A stretch of DNA of 64,000 bases from Methylomonas koyamae. Lineage in GTDB: Bacteria > Pseudomonadota > Gammaproteobacteria > Methylococcales > Methylomonadaceae. The stretch is taken from NCBI RefSeq assembly GCF_001644025.1, contig NZ_LUUK01000183.1, forward strand, positions 1-64,000, in the 5' to 3' direction. The notes under the pieces are model-generated. The model saw nothing but the letters and a program-made list of their open reading frames with translations. It ran no database searches and was not told the origin of the DNA. Positions 7,988 to 15,836 of the stretch are shown one piece after another. The translations under genes were made by a program, and so were the position numbers. Position 1 is the stretch's first letter. Each line of letters begins with the position of its first letter.

Positions 7988-8959
7988 ATGCCTCCCAAAC
8001 GGTATTCGGGAGTGGTGGTGGCGACGTTATTTTGGTTACAAACCGGCGCATGCGGCGGCGAATCGCTGGCGATACTCAGTGCCCAATCGCCCAGCATCGA
8101 GCAACTGTTCGCGACGCACGGCGTCGAGCTGCTCTGGCATCCGTCCTTATCCAGCGCGTCTATGCGCGAGCACGACCGCCTGATCGAAGCCATAGGCGCC
8201 GGAGAACGGGCGCTGGATATTCTCTGCGTCGAAGGCAGCATTGTCACCGCGCCGCGCGGCACCGGCTTGTACGACAGTTATCGCGGGCGGGCACGGATGG
8301 AGATTGTCCGCGAGCTGGCTCAGCGCGCCGGCGTCGTGGTGGCGATGGGGACTTGCGCGGCGTTCGGCGGCGTGCATGCCGCCGCGCCGAATCCCAGCGA
8401 CTGCATCGGCTTGCAATTCGATCGTGACCTGCCGAGCGGTTTGCTACCGGCGGAATGGCGCTCGCGGCGCGGCTGGCCGGTGGTCAATCTGGCCGGCTGT
8501 CCGGCCCATCCGCATACCATGACGCAAACCCTGGCCTGGCTGGCGGCCGGCATGCCCTTGCCGCTGGACGAGCTGAATCGGCCGCTGGCCTTTTTCAATA
8601 CTGTCGTGCACCAAGGTTGCACCCGCAATGAGTACCACGAATACGACATCGAAGATACCGAATTCGGCGGCAAGGCGTGTCTGTTTTTTAATCTGGGTTG
8701 CCAGGGACCGATGACGCAAGCGGTGTGCAACAGCGACTTGTGGAACGGCGTAAACAGCAAGACCCGCGCCGGCGTGCCGTGTTTCGGCTGCACTTCGCCG
8801 GATTTTCCGCGTGAAGTCGATTTGTTCAGCACGGAAAAAATCGGCGACATTCCGGTGCGGCTGCCGATGGGCGTGGAACGGGCGCGTTACATGGCTTACA
8901 AGAATCTGGCTAGGGCGGCCGCGCCGGCGCGGGTCGAGGGCAAGGATATGGACGTCTGA
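7988..8959 (+). CDS. [NiFe]-hydrogenase small subunit, soluble, probable sensory type
   Basis: A 323-residue electron-transfer subunit without a Tat signal or C-terminal anchor, so cytoplasmic. Fe-S ligands are visible: proximal cluster Cys22, Cys123 and Cys171; distal His208, Cys211, Cys231, Cys238; medial Cys247, Cys265, Cys268. The second proximal Cys of the usual C-x-x-C is Glu25 (Ala-Cys-Gly-Gly-Glu). The upstream ATG has no ribosome-binding site; a GTG at 8018 preceded by GGGAG would remove ten residues and is a credible start. It overlaps the large subunit by one base (TGATG). Lack of a signal peptide, plus linkage to a c-di-GMP enzyme, favours an H2 sensor over an energy-conserving enzyme. 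Exact subgroup not assigned. Confidence 0.85.
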   Translation: MPPKRYSGVVVATLFWLQTGACGGESLAILSAQSPSIEQLFATHGVELLWHPSLSSASMREHDRLIEAIGAGERALDILCVEGSIVTAPRGTGLYDSYRGRARMEIVRELAQRAGVVVAMGTCAAFGGVHAAAPNPSDCIGLQFDRDLPSGLLPAEWRSRRGWPVVNLAGCPAHPHTMTQTLAWLAAGMPLPLDELNRPLAFFNTVVHQGCTRNEYHEYDIEDTEFGGKACLFFNLGCQGPMTQAVCNSDLWNGVNSKTRAGVPCFGCTSPDFPREVDLFSTEKIGDIPVRLPMGVERARYMAYKNLARAAAPARVEGKDMDV

Positions 8960-10488
8960 TGGCGCGGGTCGAGCTAAATGTCAATTTGAACCGGGTCGAG
9001 GGCGACCTGGAACTGGCGCTGAGTCTGGAAGATGGCGTGGTCGTGGAAGCGCGCACGGTCGGTACGCTGTATCGCGGTTTCGAACAAATTCTGGTCGGAC
9101 GTAGTCCGCGCGACGCCTTGGTTCTCACACCGAGAGTATGCGGGATTTGTGGCACCGCGCATTTGTACACGGCGGTGCTGGCCTTGGAGCACGCCTGGCG
9201 CGTGCCGGTTCCGGCCAATGCCACCCGGATTCGGAACGTTTGCCTAATCGCGGAAGGCATCCAAAACGATTTGCGGCAAACTTTCTTGTTCTTCGCGCCG
9301 GATTTCCGCAACGCCCGTTACCGCGACCGGCCGTGGTTCGCGGCGGCGGAGGCTGAGTTCGCGCCGTTCGCCGGGCGCGTGCACCGGGAAACCTTGGCGA
9401 TTACCCGAAGGGTCGTCGAAGTCGTCGCCCATTTCGGCGGGCAATGGCCGCATTCGTCGTACATGGTGCCGGGCGGCGTCACTTCGCCGGCCGATGCCCG
9501 CCGATTGCTTGCCTGCCGGACGATCTTCGCCGAAGTGCGCGAATGGTACGAGCGCATCGTGATCGGCGCGCCGCTGGACGAATGGTTGGCGCTGGATAGC
9601 GCCGCCGGTTATTTCGAGTGGCTGGAGCGGCCGGCGCATGCCGCCAGTGCATTGGGCTTGGTGAGCCGCTGCGCGCGCGACCTGGGTTTGCAACGGATGG
9701 CGGCCGGTACGCCGCATATGATCAGCTTCGGCGCTTGGTGCGATCCGGCCCACTGGGACGCGCCGCACAGCGCCCGATTGATGTCGGGCGGATTCTACGA
9801 CGGCGATACCGGGCGTATTGCCGAACTCGACCAAGCGCTGATTAACGAGCACGTCCGCCATTCCTGGTTCCGGCCGTATTCGGGCGGTCGCCATCCCTGG
9901 CAGGGCGAGACGATTCCGGATTACCAACCGGGCAGCGATCGTTACACCTGGGCGAAAGCGCCGCGCTACGCCGACAAGGTCGTGCAAACCGGCCCGTTGG
10001 CCGAATTGCTGATCGGCGGCGACGCCTTAATTGCCGATCTTTACGCGACCGAAGGCGGCAACGCCTGGTTGCGGCAATTTGCCAGGGTTCGCCGCATCGC
10101 TTACGAATTGGCGCAGGCCGAACGGCATTTGCACGAATTGGCCGAACATCTCGGCGAGCCGCATATCGCCAATCCGGCCAAGCATGCCGAAATCGACGGT
10201 GAAGGCTACGGCCTGATCATGGCGGCGCGCGGGGCGCTGGGACATTGGCTGCGGATACGCGGCGGCGTGATCGAAAAATACCAGATCGTCACGCCGACCG
10301 CCTGGAACGCCTCGCCGCGCGACAGCGCCGGGCTTCCCGGCCACTGGGAGCAAAGTCTGGTGGGGCTGAGCGTGGCCGACCCCGACGATCCGGTTGAAAT
10401 CGGCCACGTGATCCGTTCTCACGACCCTTGCCTGGTCTGTACCGTGCATATGCTGGAAACCGGCAAACGCTGGCGTTTCCTGCCGTGA
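8959..10488 (+). CDS. [NiFe]-hydrogenase large (catalytic) subunit
   Basis: A 509-residue active-site subunit. The N-terminal nickel motif Arg-Val-Cys-Gly-Ile-Cys-Gly-Thr-Ala-His has Cys61 and Cys64; the C-terminal motif Asp-Pro-Cys-Leu-Val-Cys-Thr-Val-His has Cys491 and Cys494. Twelve residues follow His497 (MLETGKRWRFLP), the usual position for the peptide removed by a maturation protease after nickel insertion. That matches the protease encoded next and differs from HoxC/HupV-type regulatory large subunits, which lack such a tail. It is translationally coupled to the small subunit. No hyp genes for cofactor assembly lie in the window, so they must be elsewhere. Confidence 0.92.
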   Translation: MARVELNVNLNRVEGDLELALSLEDGVVVEARTVGTLYRGFEQILVGRSPRDALVLTPRVCGICGTAHLYTAVLALEHAWRVPVPANATRIRNVCLIAEGIQNDLRQTFLFFAPDFRNARYRDRPWFAAAEAEFAPFAGRVHRETLAITRRVVEVVAHFGGQWPHSSYMVPGGVTSPADARRLLACRTIFAEVREWYERIVIGAPLDEWLALDSAAGYFEWLERPAHAASALGLVSRCARDLGLQRMAAGTPHMISFGAWCDPAHWDAPHSARLMSGGFYDGDTGRIAELDQALINEHVRHSWFRPYSGGRHPWQGETIPDYQPGSDRYTWAKAPRYADKVVQTGPLAELLIGGDALIADLYATEGGNAWLRQFARVRRIAYELAQAERHLHELAEHLGEPHIANPAKHAEIDGEGYGLIMAARGALGHWLRIRGGVIEKYQIVTPTAWNASPRDSAGLPGHWEQSLVGLSVADPDDPVEIGHVIRSHDPCLVCTVHMLETGKRWRFLP

Positions 10489-10499
10489 CGGTGACGTTG

Positions 10500-10952
10500 A
10501 TGCCGCATATCGTTTGTTTCGGCAATCCGCTGCACGGCGACGACGGCTTCGGCGCGGCGGTGTATACGCGCCTAAGCGAAACTCCGCTGCCGGACGGCTG
10601 GCGGGCGTTCGACGCCGGCACCTCGGGCTTGAACGCGCTGTGGTTGTTTCGGGACTGCGGCGAAGCCATCATCGTCGATAGCCTGGCGCCGGGCGCCGAG
10701 CCGGGCCGCTTGCGGGAATTGACGGCCGGCGATGTGCTGACCGAAGCCGCGCCGGTCGGGCACGGCGGCGGGGTTGGCTATTTGTTGCAAGCCTTGCAAG
10801 CGATGCCGGAACCGCCGCCGCGCGTCCGTATCGTCGCGGTCGAATCCGCCGACGTGTCGGCCTTTCGGCCGGGTTTATCCTCGCCGGTCGCGGCCGCCGT
10901 GGCGCCGGCCGTGGCGCTGATCCGTAGTTACATCGGAGCCGGCGATGACTGA
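10500..10952 (+). CDS. Hydrogenase maturation protease (HupD/HyaD family)
   Basis: About 150 residues, family M52 aspartate-type nickel-dependent peptidase that trims the large-subunit tail. The N-terminus has Gly-Asn-Pro-Leu-His-Gly-Asp-Asp-Gly-Phe-Gly, the family signature with the nickel-binding acidic residue, then Phe-Asp-Ala-Gly-Thr-Ser-Gly and a downstream His-Gly-Gly-Gly. A GTG at 10485 overlaps the large-subunit stop as GTGA and could be the coupled start; the ATG at 10500 is the conservative choice. Its presence implies that the large subunit is proteolytically matured. It overlaps the following gene by eight bases, so the whole block is one transcript. Confidence 0.85.
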   Translation: MPHIVCFGNPLHGDDGFGAAVYTRLSETPLPDGWRAFDAGTSGLNALWLFRDCGEAIIVDSLAPGAEPGRLRELTAGDVLTEAAPVGHGGGVGYLLQALQAMPEPPPRVRIVAVESADVSAFRPGLSSPVAAAVAPAVALIRSYIGAGDD

Positions 10953-13593
10953 CCAGGCCCTGCAAGCCGAATTGGAGTGGCTAAGGTTGGAGCTGGCCGC
11001 GTTGCGGCTGGCGAATTCCGCGTTGGAACAGCAAATGGTGAAGGGTGCCGAGCAAACCGACGCGATGATTCGGGCGTTGGAGACGCAAAGCAGCGCGCTA
11101 AGGGCGGCGAATCTACGGCAACTCAACCAAACCAATTTTACGCAGCGGGTGATGGACACCACCGGCGCGCTTGTGATCGTGCTGGGTCCGGACGGCAGAA
11201 TAAGCCAGATCAATCGGCGTTGTGCCGAAGCGATGGGCGAGCAAGCGGCGGCGATCGAGGGTCGCGTTTTGGACGAATGGCTGTTTCCCGACGAATTGCA
11301 AACCTTGATGGACCAATTGCCGGAATTGCCGTGGCCGGTGTATTCGCCGTTGTTCGAAACCCTGCGTCGGGCCGACGGTTACGCGGCCGAGCACCGTCTG
11401 GCCGATTCGAGCGGCGCGTTCCACGATTATTGGATGGAAGCAAGCCTACTGCACAGCCCGCAGGGTAAGGAAGAAGGCGCGGTGATTTGCGCCACCGACA
11501 TCAGTGCGTTGAAGAATCAGCAAAACCGTTTGCGGCGTAGCGAAAGCCTGTTGAAGGAAGCCCAACATATCGCGCAGTTGGGCCATTGGGAGCTGGATTT
11601 GGCGGCGGACCGCTTGATTTGGTCCGAGGAAGTTTGCCGGATATTCGAGTTGGACGCGGCGCGGGCGCCGGCCAACTATCAAGCGTTTCTGGCCTTGGTG
11701 CATCCGGACGACAGGGCCGCCGTCGATCAGGCCTACGCCGAGTCGCTGAACTCGCCGTGCGCGTTCGCGATCGATCACCGTTTGTTGCTGGCCGGCGATC
11801 GAATCAAATGGGTACACGAGCGTTGCGTCACGCATTACGACAGCGACGGCCGGCCGCTACGCTCGTTCGGCACGGTGCAGGACATTACCGCCCAGCGCGA
11901 TGCCGAGTCGGAGCAGGAACTGGCGGCCAGCGTGTTCGACAACAGCTTGAACGGCATCATGATTACCGATGCGAAGACCCGCATCATCAAGGTGAATCGG
12001 GCGTTTTCGGAAATCCTGGGTTACGCGCCGCCCGAGGTGCTGGGCCACAAAGCCAGACTGTTGAAATCCGGCAATCAGGACGCGCATTTTTACCGGAATT
12101 TGTGGCGCACTCTGGAACGCGACGGCAAATGGCAAGGCGAGATTTGGGATCGCCGCCGCGACGGCGGCGTGGTTCCACTGTGGCAGAGCATCTCGGTGGT
12201 GCGAGCGATGGACGGCCGCTTGCTGCATTACATCGGCGTGTTTTACGATCTTAGCGAACAAAAGCGCAACGCCGAGCACATTCACCGCTTGGCCTATTAC
12301 GACGTGTTGACCGGTCTGCCTAATCGGCAATTGCTGAACGAGCGCTGCGAACACGCGTTGCGGCGCGCGCAGCGCGACGGCCAGGGCTTGGCGGTCTTGT
12401 TCCTGGATTTGGATCGTTTCAAGCACGTCAACGATACCTTGGGTCATCCGGTCGGCGACGAGCTGTTGCGCGCGGTGGCGCAGCGTCTCAGGGACAGTTT
12501 GCGGGAAATCGATACCGTGGCCCGTCTGGGTGGCGACGAATTTATCGTTCTGCTTGAAGACACTCGCCACCAACCGGACATCGAACGGATCGCCGCCAAA
12601 ATTCTCGGCGCGCTGACCCTGCCGTTTAACGTCGCCGGCCATCGCCTGGACATCGGCACCTCGATAGGCATCAGTCGCTTTCCCGGCGACGGCAACGATG
12701 CGACCACGCTGATCAAACATGCCGATTTGGCGATGTACCGGGCCAAGGAACAGGGCAGGGGCAATTTCCAGTTTTACGAAGCCCATCTCACCGCCCGCGC
12801 CAACGAACGGCTGTATCTCGAAGGCGAGTTGCGCGAGGCCGTGGCGCGCGGCGAGCTGACATTGTATTACCAGCCGCAATACCGGGTCGGCGACGGCCGT
12901 CTGGCCGGCGCGGAAGTGTTGTTGCGTTGGTTTCATCGCGAATTGGGCATGATCCCGCCCGATAAATTCATTCCTATCGCCGAGGATTGCGGTTTGATCG
13001 TGCCGATCGGCGAATGGGTGTTGCTGATGGCTTGCCGGCAACTGAAGAGCTGGTTGGACTGCGGCTTGAATCTGCCACGCGTGGCGGTGAACTTGTCCGG
13101 CGTGCAAATTGAGCGCGGCAATATTCTGGCAATGGTCAGCCAGACCCTGGCCGCGACCGGCTTGCCGGCGAGCTGTCTGGAACTGGAAATCACCGAGACC
13201 TACATCATGCGTCAAGCGGAGTCCAATGTCGGCGTGCTGGAAGAATTGCGCGCGTTGGGCGTGACCTTGGCGATCGACGACTTCGGTACCGGGCATTCGT
13301 CGTTGGGATACTTGAAGCGACTGCCGGTCGCCAAACTGAAAATCGATCGCTCGTTTGTGATGGACATTCCGCAAGACAGCAACGACGTCGCCATTACCCG
13401 CGCCATTCTCGCCCTGGGTCAAAGTCTGAAGATGACGGTATTGGCCGAAGGCGTCGAAACCGCCGAACAGGCGGCGTTTTTGCGCGAACTAGAGTGCGAC
13501 GAAGTGCAGGGCTACTTTTTCGGCAACTGTTTGGATAGCGCGGCCTTCGCCAAGCTATTGCAAGTCGCGGCGGAGGCCGGCGAATTCAGCTAG
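10945..13593 (+). CDS. PAS-PAS-PAS-GGDEF-EAL c-di-GMP turnover protein
   Basis: An 882-residue soluble protein with a GGAG site six bases before the ATG. Order: coiled coil (about 5-60), three PAS domains (about 65-190, 205-315, 325-435), GGDEF (about 445-605) and EAL (about 625-870). The diguanylate cyclase site is intact (GGDEF at 529-533). The EAL signature reads Glu-Val-Leu (657-659), keeping the catalytic Glu; Asp-Asp-Phe-Gly-Thr-Gly, Lys-Ile-Asp and Ala-Glu-Gly-Val-Glu-Thr are also present, so both activities are plausible. No membrane segment. Being fourth in a hydrogenase unit and overlapping the protease gene, it most likely receives the redox or H2 signal through a PAS domain. The coupling is an inference. 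Confidence 0.92.
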   Translation: MTDQALQAELEWLRLELAALRLANSALEQQMVKGAEQTDAMIRALETQSSALRAANLRQLNQTNFTQRVMDTTGALVIVLGPDGRISQINRRCAEAMGEQAAAIEGRVLDEWLFPDELQTLMDQLPELPWPVYSPLFETLRRADGYAAEHRLADSSGAFHDYWMEASLLHSPQGKEEGAVICATDISALKNQQNRLRRSESLLKEAQHIAQLGHWELDLAADRLIWSEEVCRIFELDAARAPANYQAFLALVHPDDRAAVDQAYAESLNSPCAFAIDHRLLLAGDRIKWVHERCVTHYDSDGRPLRSFGTVQDITAQRDAESEQELAASVFDNSLNGIMITDAKTRIIKVNRAFSEILGYAPPEVLGHKARLLKSGNQDAHFYRNLWRTLERDGKWQGEIWDRRRDGGVVPLWQSISVVRAMDGRLLHYIGVFYDLSEQKRNAEHIHRLAYYDVLTGLPNRQLLNERCEHALRRAQRDGQGLAVLFLDLDRFKHVNDTLGHPVGDELLRAVAQRLRDSLREIDTVARLGGDEFIVLLEDTRHQPDIERIAAKILGALTLPFNVAGHRLDIGTSIGISRFPGDGNDATTLIKHADLAMYRAKEQGRGNFQFYEAHLTARANERLYLEGELREAVARGELTLYYQPQYRVGDGRLAGAEVLLRWFHRELGMIPPDKFIPIAEDCGLIVPIGEWVLLMACRQLKSWLDCGLNLPRVAVNLSGVQIERGNILAMVSQTLAATGLPASCLELEITETYIMRQAESNVGVLEELRALGVTLAIDDFGTGHSSLGYLKRLPVAKLKIDRSFVMDIPQDSNDVAITRAILALGQSLKMTVLAEGVETAEQAAFLRELECDEVQGYFFGNCLDSAAFAKLLQVAAEAGEFS

Positions 13594-13686
13594 GCATCGT
13601 GGGGAGCTGCAGGTGAAGCGTTAGCCGCGATTGAGGGTAGGGGCAATCGAGTCGGAACGGCGAACGGAGCGGGACATCGACGGCGT

Positions 13687-14571
13687 TTAACCCAATTCCG
13701 CCAGGAGCTGTTCCATCATGCGCTTGGCCTGGCTCTGATAGCCGCCGCCGAATAAATTCAGATGGTTGAGGATGTGGTAGAGGTTGTAGAGCGTGACGCG
13801 GGTTTTGTAGCCGCTGTCCAGCGGATATTCTCGTTGGTAGGCCGCGTAGAAATCGCGGCTGAAACCGCCGAACAATTCGGTCATCGCGATGTCCGCTTCG
13901 CGGTCGCCGTAATAACAAGCCGGATCGTACATCAGCGGTTGGCCTTGCGCGTCGCAGCCGGCGTTGCCGCCCCATAAATCGCCGTGCAACAGCGAAGGGT
14001 GGGGGCGGTAATCGCTGAAAAACTGGCCGACGCGTTCCCGCAAGCGTTCGCCCAAGCTTTGCAACGGGCCGCCATGGCCGTTCTCGGCGGCGATGCGCAA
14101 TTGTTCGCCCAAGCGCCGGTCGCGCCAAAATTCGACCCAGTCGTCGGCGCGCCGGTTGAATTGCGGCGTGGAGCCTATCGTATTGTCGCGATGCCAGCCG
14201 AACCAGGGCTGGCGTATCCGGTGCAAAGCGGCCAGCGCTTCGCCGAAGCGGCCGGCGGCGGTCGAATGCAGCGGGCCAAGCTCGACAAAGTGCAACACCA
14301 GATAGGATTGGTCGGCGAAACGGCCGTGGCAAATCGGCTCCGGTACCTCGACCGTGCCGGATTCGCGCAGTTCGCGCAATCCGGCGGCCTCGGCGGCGAA
14401 CATGTCCGCCAGCGACGCCCGGTTCAGCTTGACGAACCAATCCACCCCGTCGGCTCGCAAGCGGTAAGCGGCATTGATGTCGCCGCCGCCGACGCTGGCG
14501 ATGCGCGGATTCCGCAGCGTGCGGCCGGTGGTTTGTTGCAAATGTTGTAATAGTTCAGCGTTCAAGGTCAT
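13687..14571 (-). CDS. Fructosamine kinase family protein
   Basis: 294 residues; start at 14571 chosen for a GGAAACGA site just upstream. It has the aminoglycoside-phosphotransferase-like kinase fold: Gly-Gly-Gly-Asp-Ile-Asn near residue 30, Phe-Val-Lys-Leu-Asn (nucleotide Lys), catalytic loop Leu-Leu-His-Gly-Asp-Leu-Trp-Gly-Gly-Asn and metal-binding Asp-Pro-Ala-Cys-Tyr-Tyr-Gly-Asp-Arg-Glu-Ala-Asp. Family members phosphorylate protein-bound ketoamines or ribulosamines, starting their removal. It converges with the GGDEF-EAL gene and stands alone. Length matches the family. Confidence 0.9.
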   Translation of the reverse strand: MTLNAELLQHLQQTTGRTLRNPRIASVGGGDINAAYRLRADGVDWFVKLNRASLADMFAAEAAGLRELRESGTVEVPEPICHGRFADQSYLVLHFVELGPLHSTAAGRFGEALAALHRIRQPWFGWHRDNTIGSTPQFNRRADDWVEFWRDRRLGEQLRIAAENGHGGPLQSLGERLRERVGQFFSDYRPHPSLLHGDLWGGNAGCDAQGQPLMYDPACYYGDREADIAMTELFGGFSRDFYAAYQREYPLDSGYKTRVTLYNLYHILNHLNLFGGGYQSQAKRMMEQLLAELG

Positions 14572-14591
14572 TTCGTTTCCAGTGCGGCGGA

Positions 14592-15149
14592 TCAATCCCA
14601 AGCCGCTTCGTAAATGCTTTCGATGGGGATATTCAGTTCAACCGATGCTAGCGGGATCGTGGCGCCGTCGGTGTATATATTCATGTCCCAACCGTCGTCG
14701 GTACGCCGGTAAACGCGCACGTCCATGCAGCTTTGCGCGACCAGTACATATTCTTGCAGGCTGTCCAGTGACTGGTATAGCTGGCGCTTGTCCTCGCGGT
14801 CGAATTTGGCGGTGGAATCCGACAGGACTTCGACGACCAGTTTCGGCTGTTCGCGGAAATGGCTATCCGGCGCGGTCTCGCAAGTGACCATCAGATCGGG
14901 GTAAAAATACGCGTCCGCCGCGGCGACCTTTAATTTGACGTCGGACATGAACACTCGGCACGGCGTGCCGCGCAGGTGCTCCCTTAGGATAAAAGCGAGG
15001 TTTAGCGCGATGATGTTATGGCTGTCGCTGGTGCCGGTCATCGCGAACACCTCGCCGGCGACGTATTCATGCTTGATTGGGCTGGACAACTCCATTTCCA
15101 GATAATCTTCCGGCGTCAAGTGGTTCGATTTGGGCATCGGTACGGACAT
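14592..15149 (-). CDS. Uma2 family protein (DUF820, restriction-endonuclease fold)
   Basis: 185 residues with the Uma2/DUF820 layout: an N-terminal Leu-Thr-Pro-Glu-Asp-Tyr-Leu motif, Glu-Tyr-Val-Ala-Gly-Glu-Val-Phe, Tyr-Phe-Tyr-Pro-Asp-Leu-Met-Val and Leu-Val-Val-Glu-Val-Leu-Ser-Asp-Ser-Thr. The Pro-Asp and Val-Glu-Val-Leu pair are the PD-(D/E)XK nuclease residues. The cellular role of this family is not established. It ends 20 bp before the fructosamine kinase start and may share its transcript. Confidence 0.85.
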   Translation of the reverse strand: MSVPMPKSNHLTPEDYLEMELSSPIKHEYVAGEVFAMTGTSDSHNIIALNLAFILREHLRGTPCRVFMSDVKLKVAAADAYFYPDLMVTCETAPDSHFREQPKLVVEVLSDSTAKFDREDKRQLYQSLDSLQEYVLVAQSCMDVRVYRRTDDGWDMNIYTDGATIPLASVELNIPIESIYEAAWD

Positions 15150-15268
15150 GGGACGCTCCTGATCCTTAGGCTAGAAATATTTCTTATTGTTGATGGGATT
15201 GCCGGGTTTTGCAATCGGCGAATCGGCATTGCGGTTTATACGCGGATGTGCCGGACACCAGTGGCGGG

Positions 15269-15601
15269 CTAATCGCTCTTCGCGATTGTCGAATCCCAGT
15301 CGATGCGGCATTTTTCGCAGGTGAAGTGAATGGTCTCAGGCGCGCTAAGCCGTTTAGTACGCCGGTGCATCCATCGGTTGCAAGTCGGGCACTTGGCGAC
15401 GTACATACGTAGCGCTCCGATCAGCATCACAAAAATCCACATCATCATTAGCACGGCAATGCTTATTGTCTCCAGCGATTCGTCGTTCGGCTGATATGCG
15501 GCATAAAATGAGTATGCAAAGGGCACTACCGAAACCGCAAGAATCGACAGCATAACCTTCAGTGAGGTTTTAGCGTGGGTAGGATGAATTCGAGGAGTCA
15601 T
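15269..15601 (-). CDS. Small membrane protein with C-terminal zinc-ribbon-like motif
   Basis: 110 residues. Two hydrophobic segments (about residues 12-32 and 44-66) are followed by a cytosolic-looking tail with Cys-Pro-Thr-Cys and Cys-Glu-Lys-Cys pairs 23 residues apart, the spacing of a zinc ribbon. I do not recognise the family. It stands alone between the Uma2 gene and a repeat-bearing spacer. No function can be assigned beyond a membrane protein that may bind zinc. Confidence 0.55.
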   Translation of the reverse strand: MTPRIHPTHAKTSLKVMLSILAVSVVPFAYSFYAAYQPNDESLETISIAVLMMMWIFVMLIGALRMYVAKCPTCNRWMHRRTKRLSAPETIHFTCEKCRIDWDSTIAKSD

Positions 15602-15699
15602 GTGGCGGCCAGACGCTGAAAGTTATTGGTACCGGAGCGCAACGTAGTGGAAACCGACGCTGCGCGGCTTTATCGCGGAGCGTCATGTTGACCGTTATG

Positions 15700-15814
15700 T
15701 TAGGGTGGCATTACGCACCACTTCGGCTAGGACCGTAGGGTGCATAAGCGATAGCGTCATGCATCACAGATCGAAAAGTCAAATGGCGGAAGGCGTTGCG
15801 CTTTTCCACCCTAC
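15700..15814. repeat. TAGGGTGG...CCACCCTA bounded repeat
   Basis: The segment begins TAGGGTGG and ends with the perfect inverse CCACCCTA, with an internal second TAGGGTG start near 15736. It contains no gene. A shorter palindromic sequence with the same termini lies between mxaF and mxaJ (42487-42552), so this is probably a dispersed non-coding repeat family of this genome. Confidence 0.5.
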
Positions 15815-15836
15815 CTACTCATAGGCCAAATTCAAA

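Noticed and set aside
11857-13422. 521-codon minus-strand frame
   Set aside because: Shadow of the PAS-GGDEF-EAL gene, whose motifs are intact on the plus strand.
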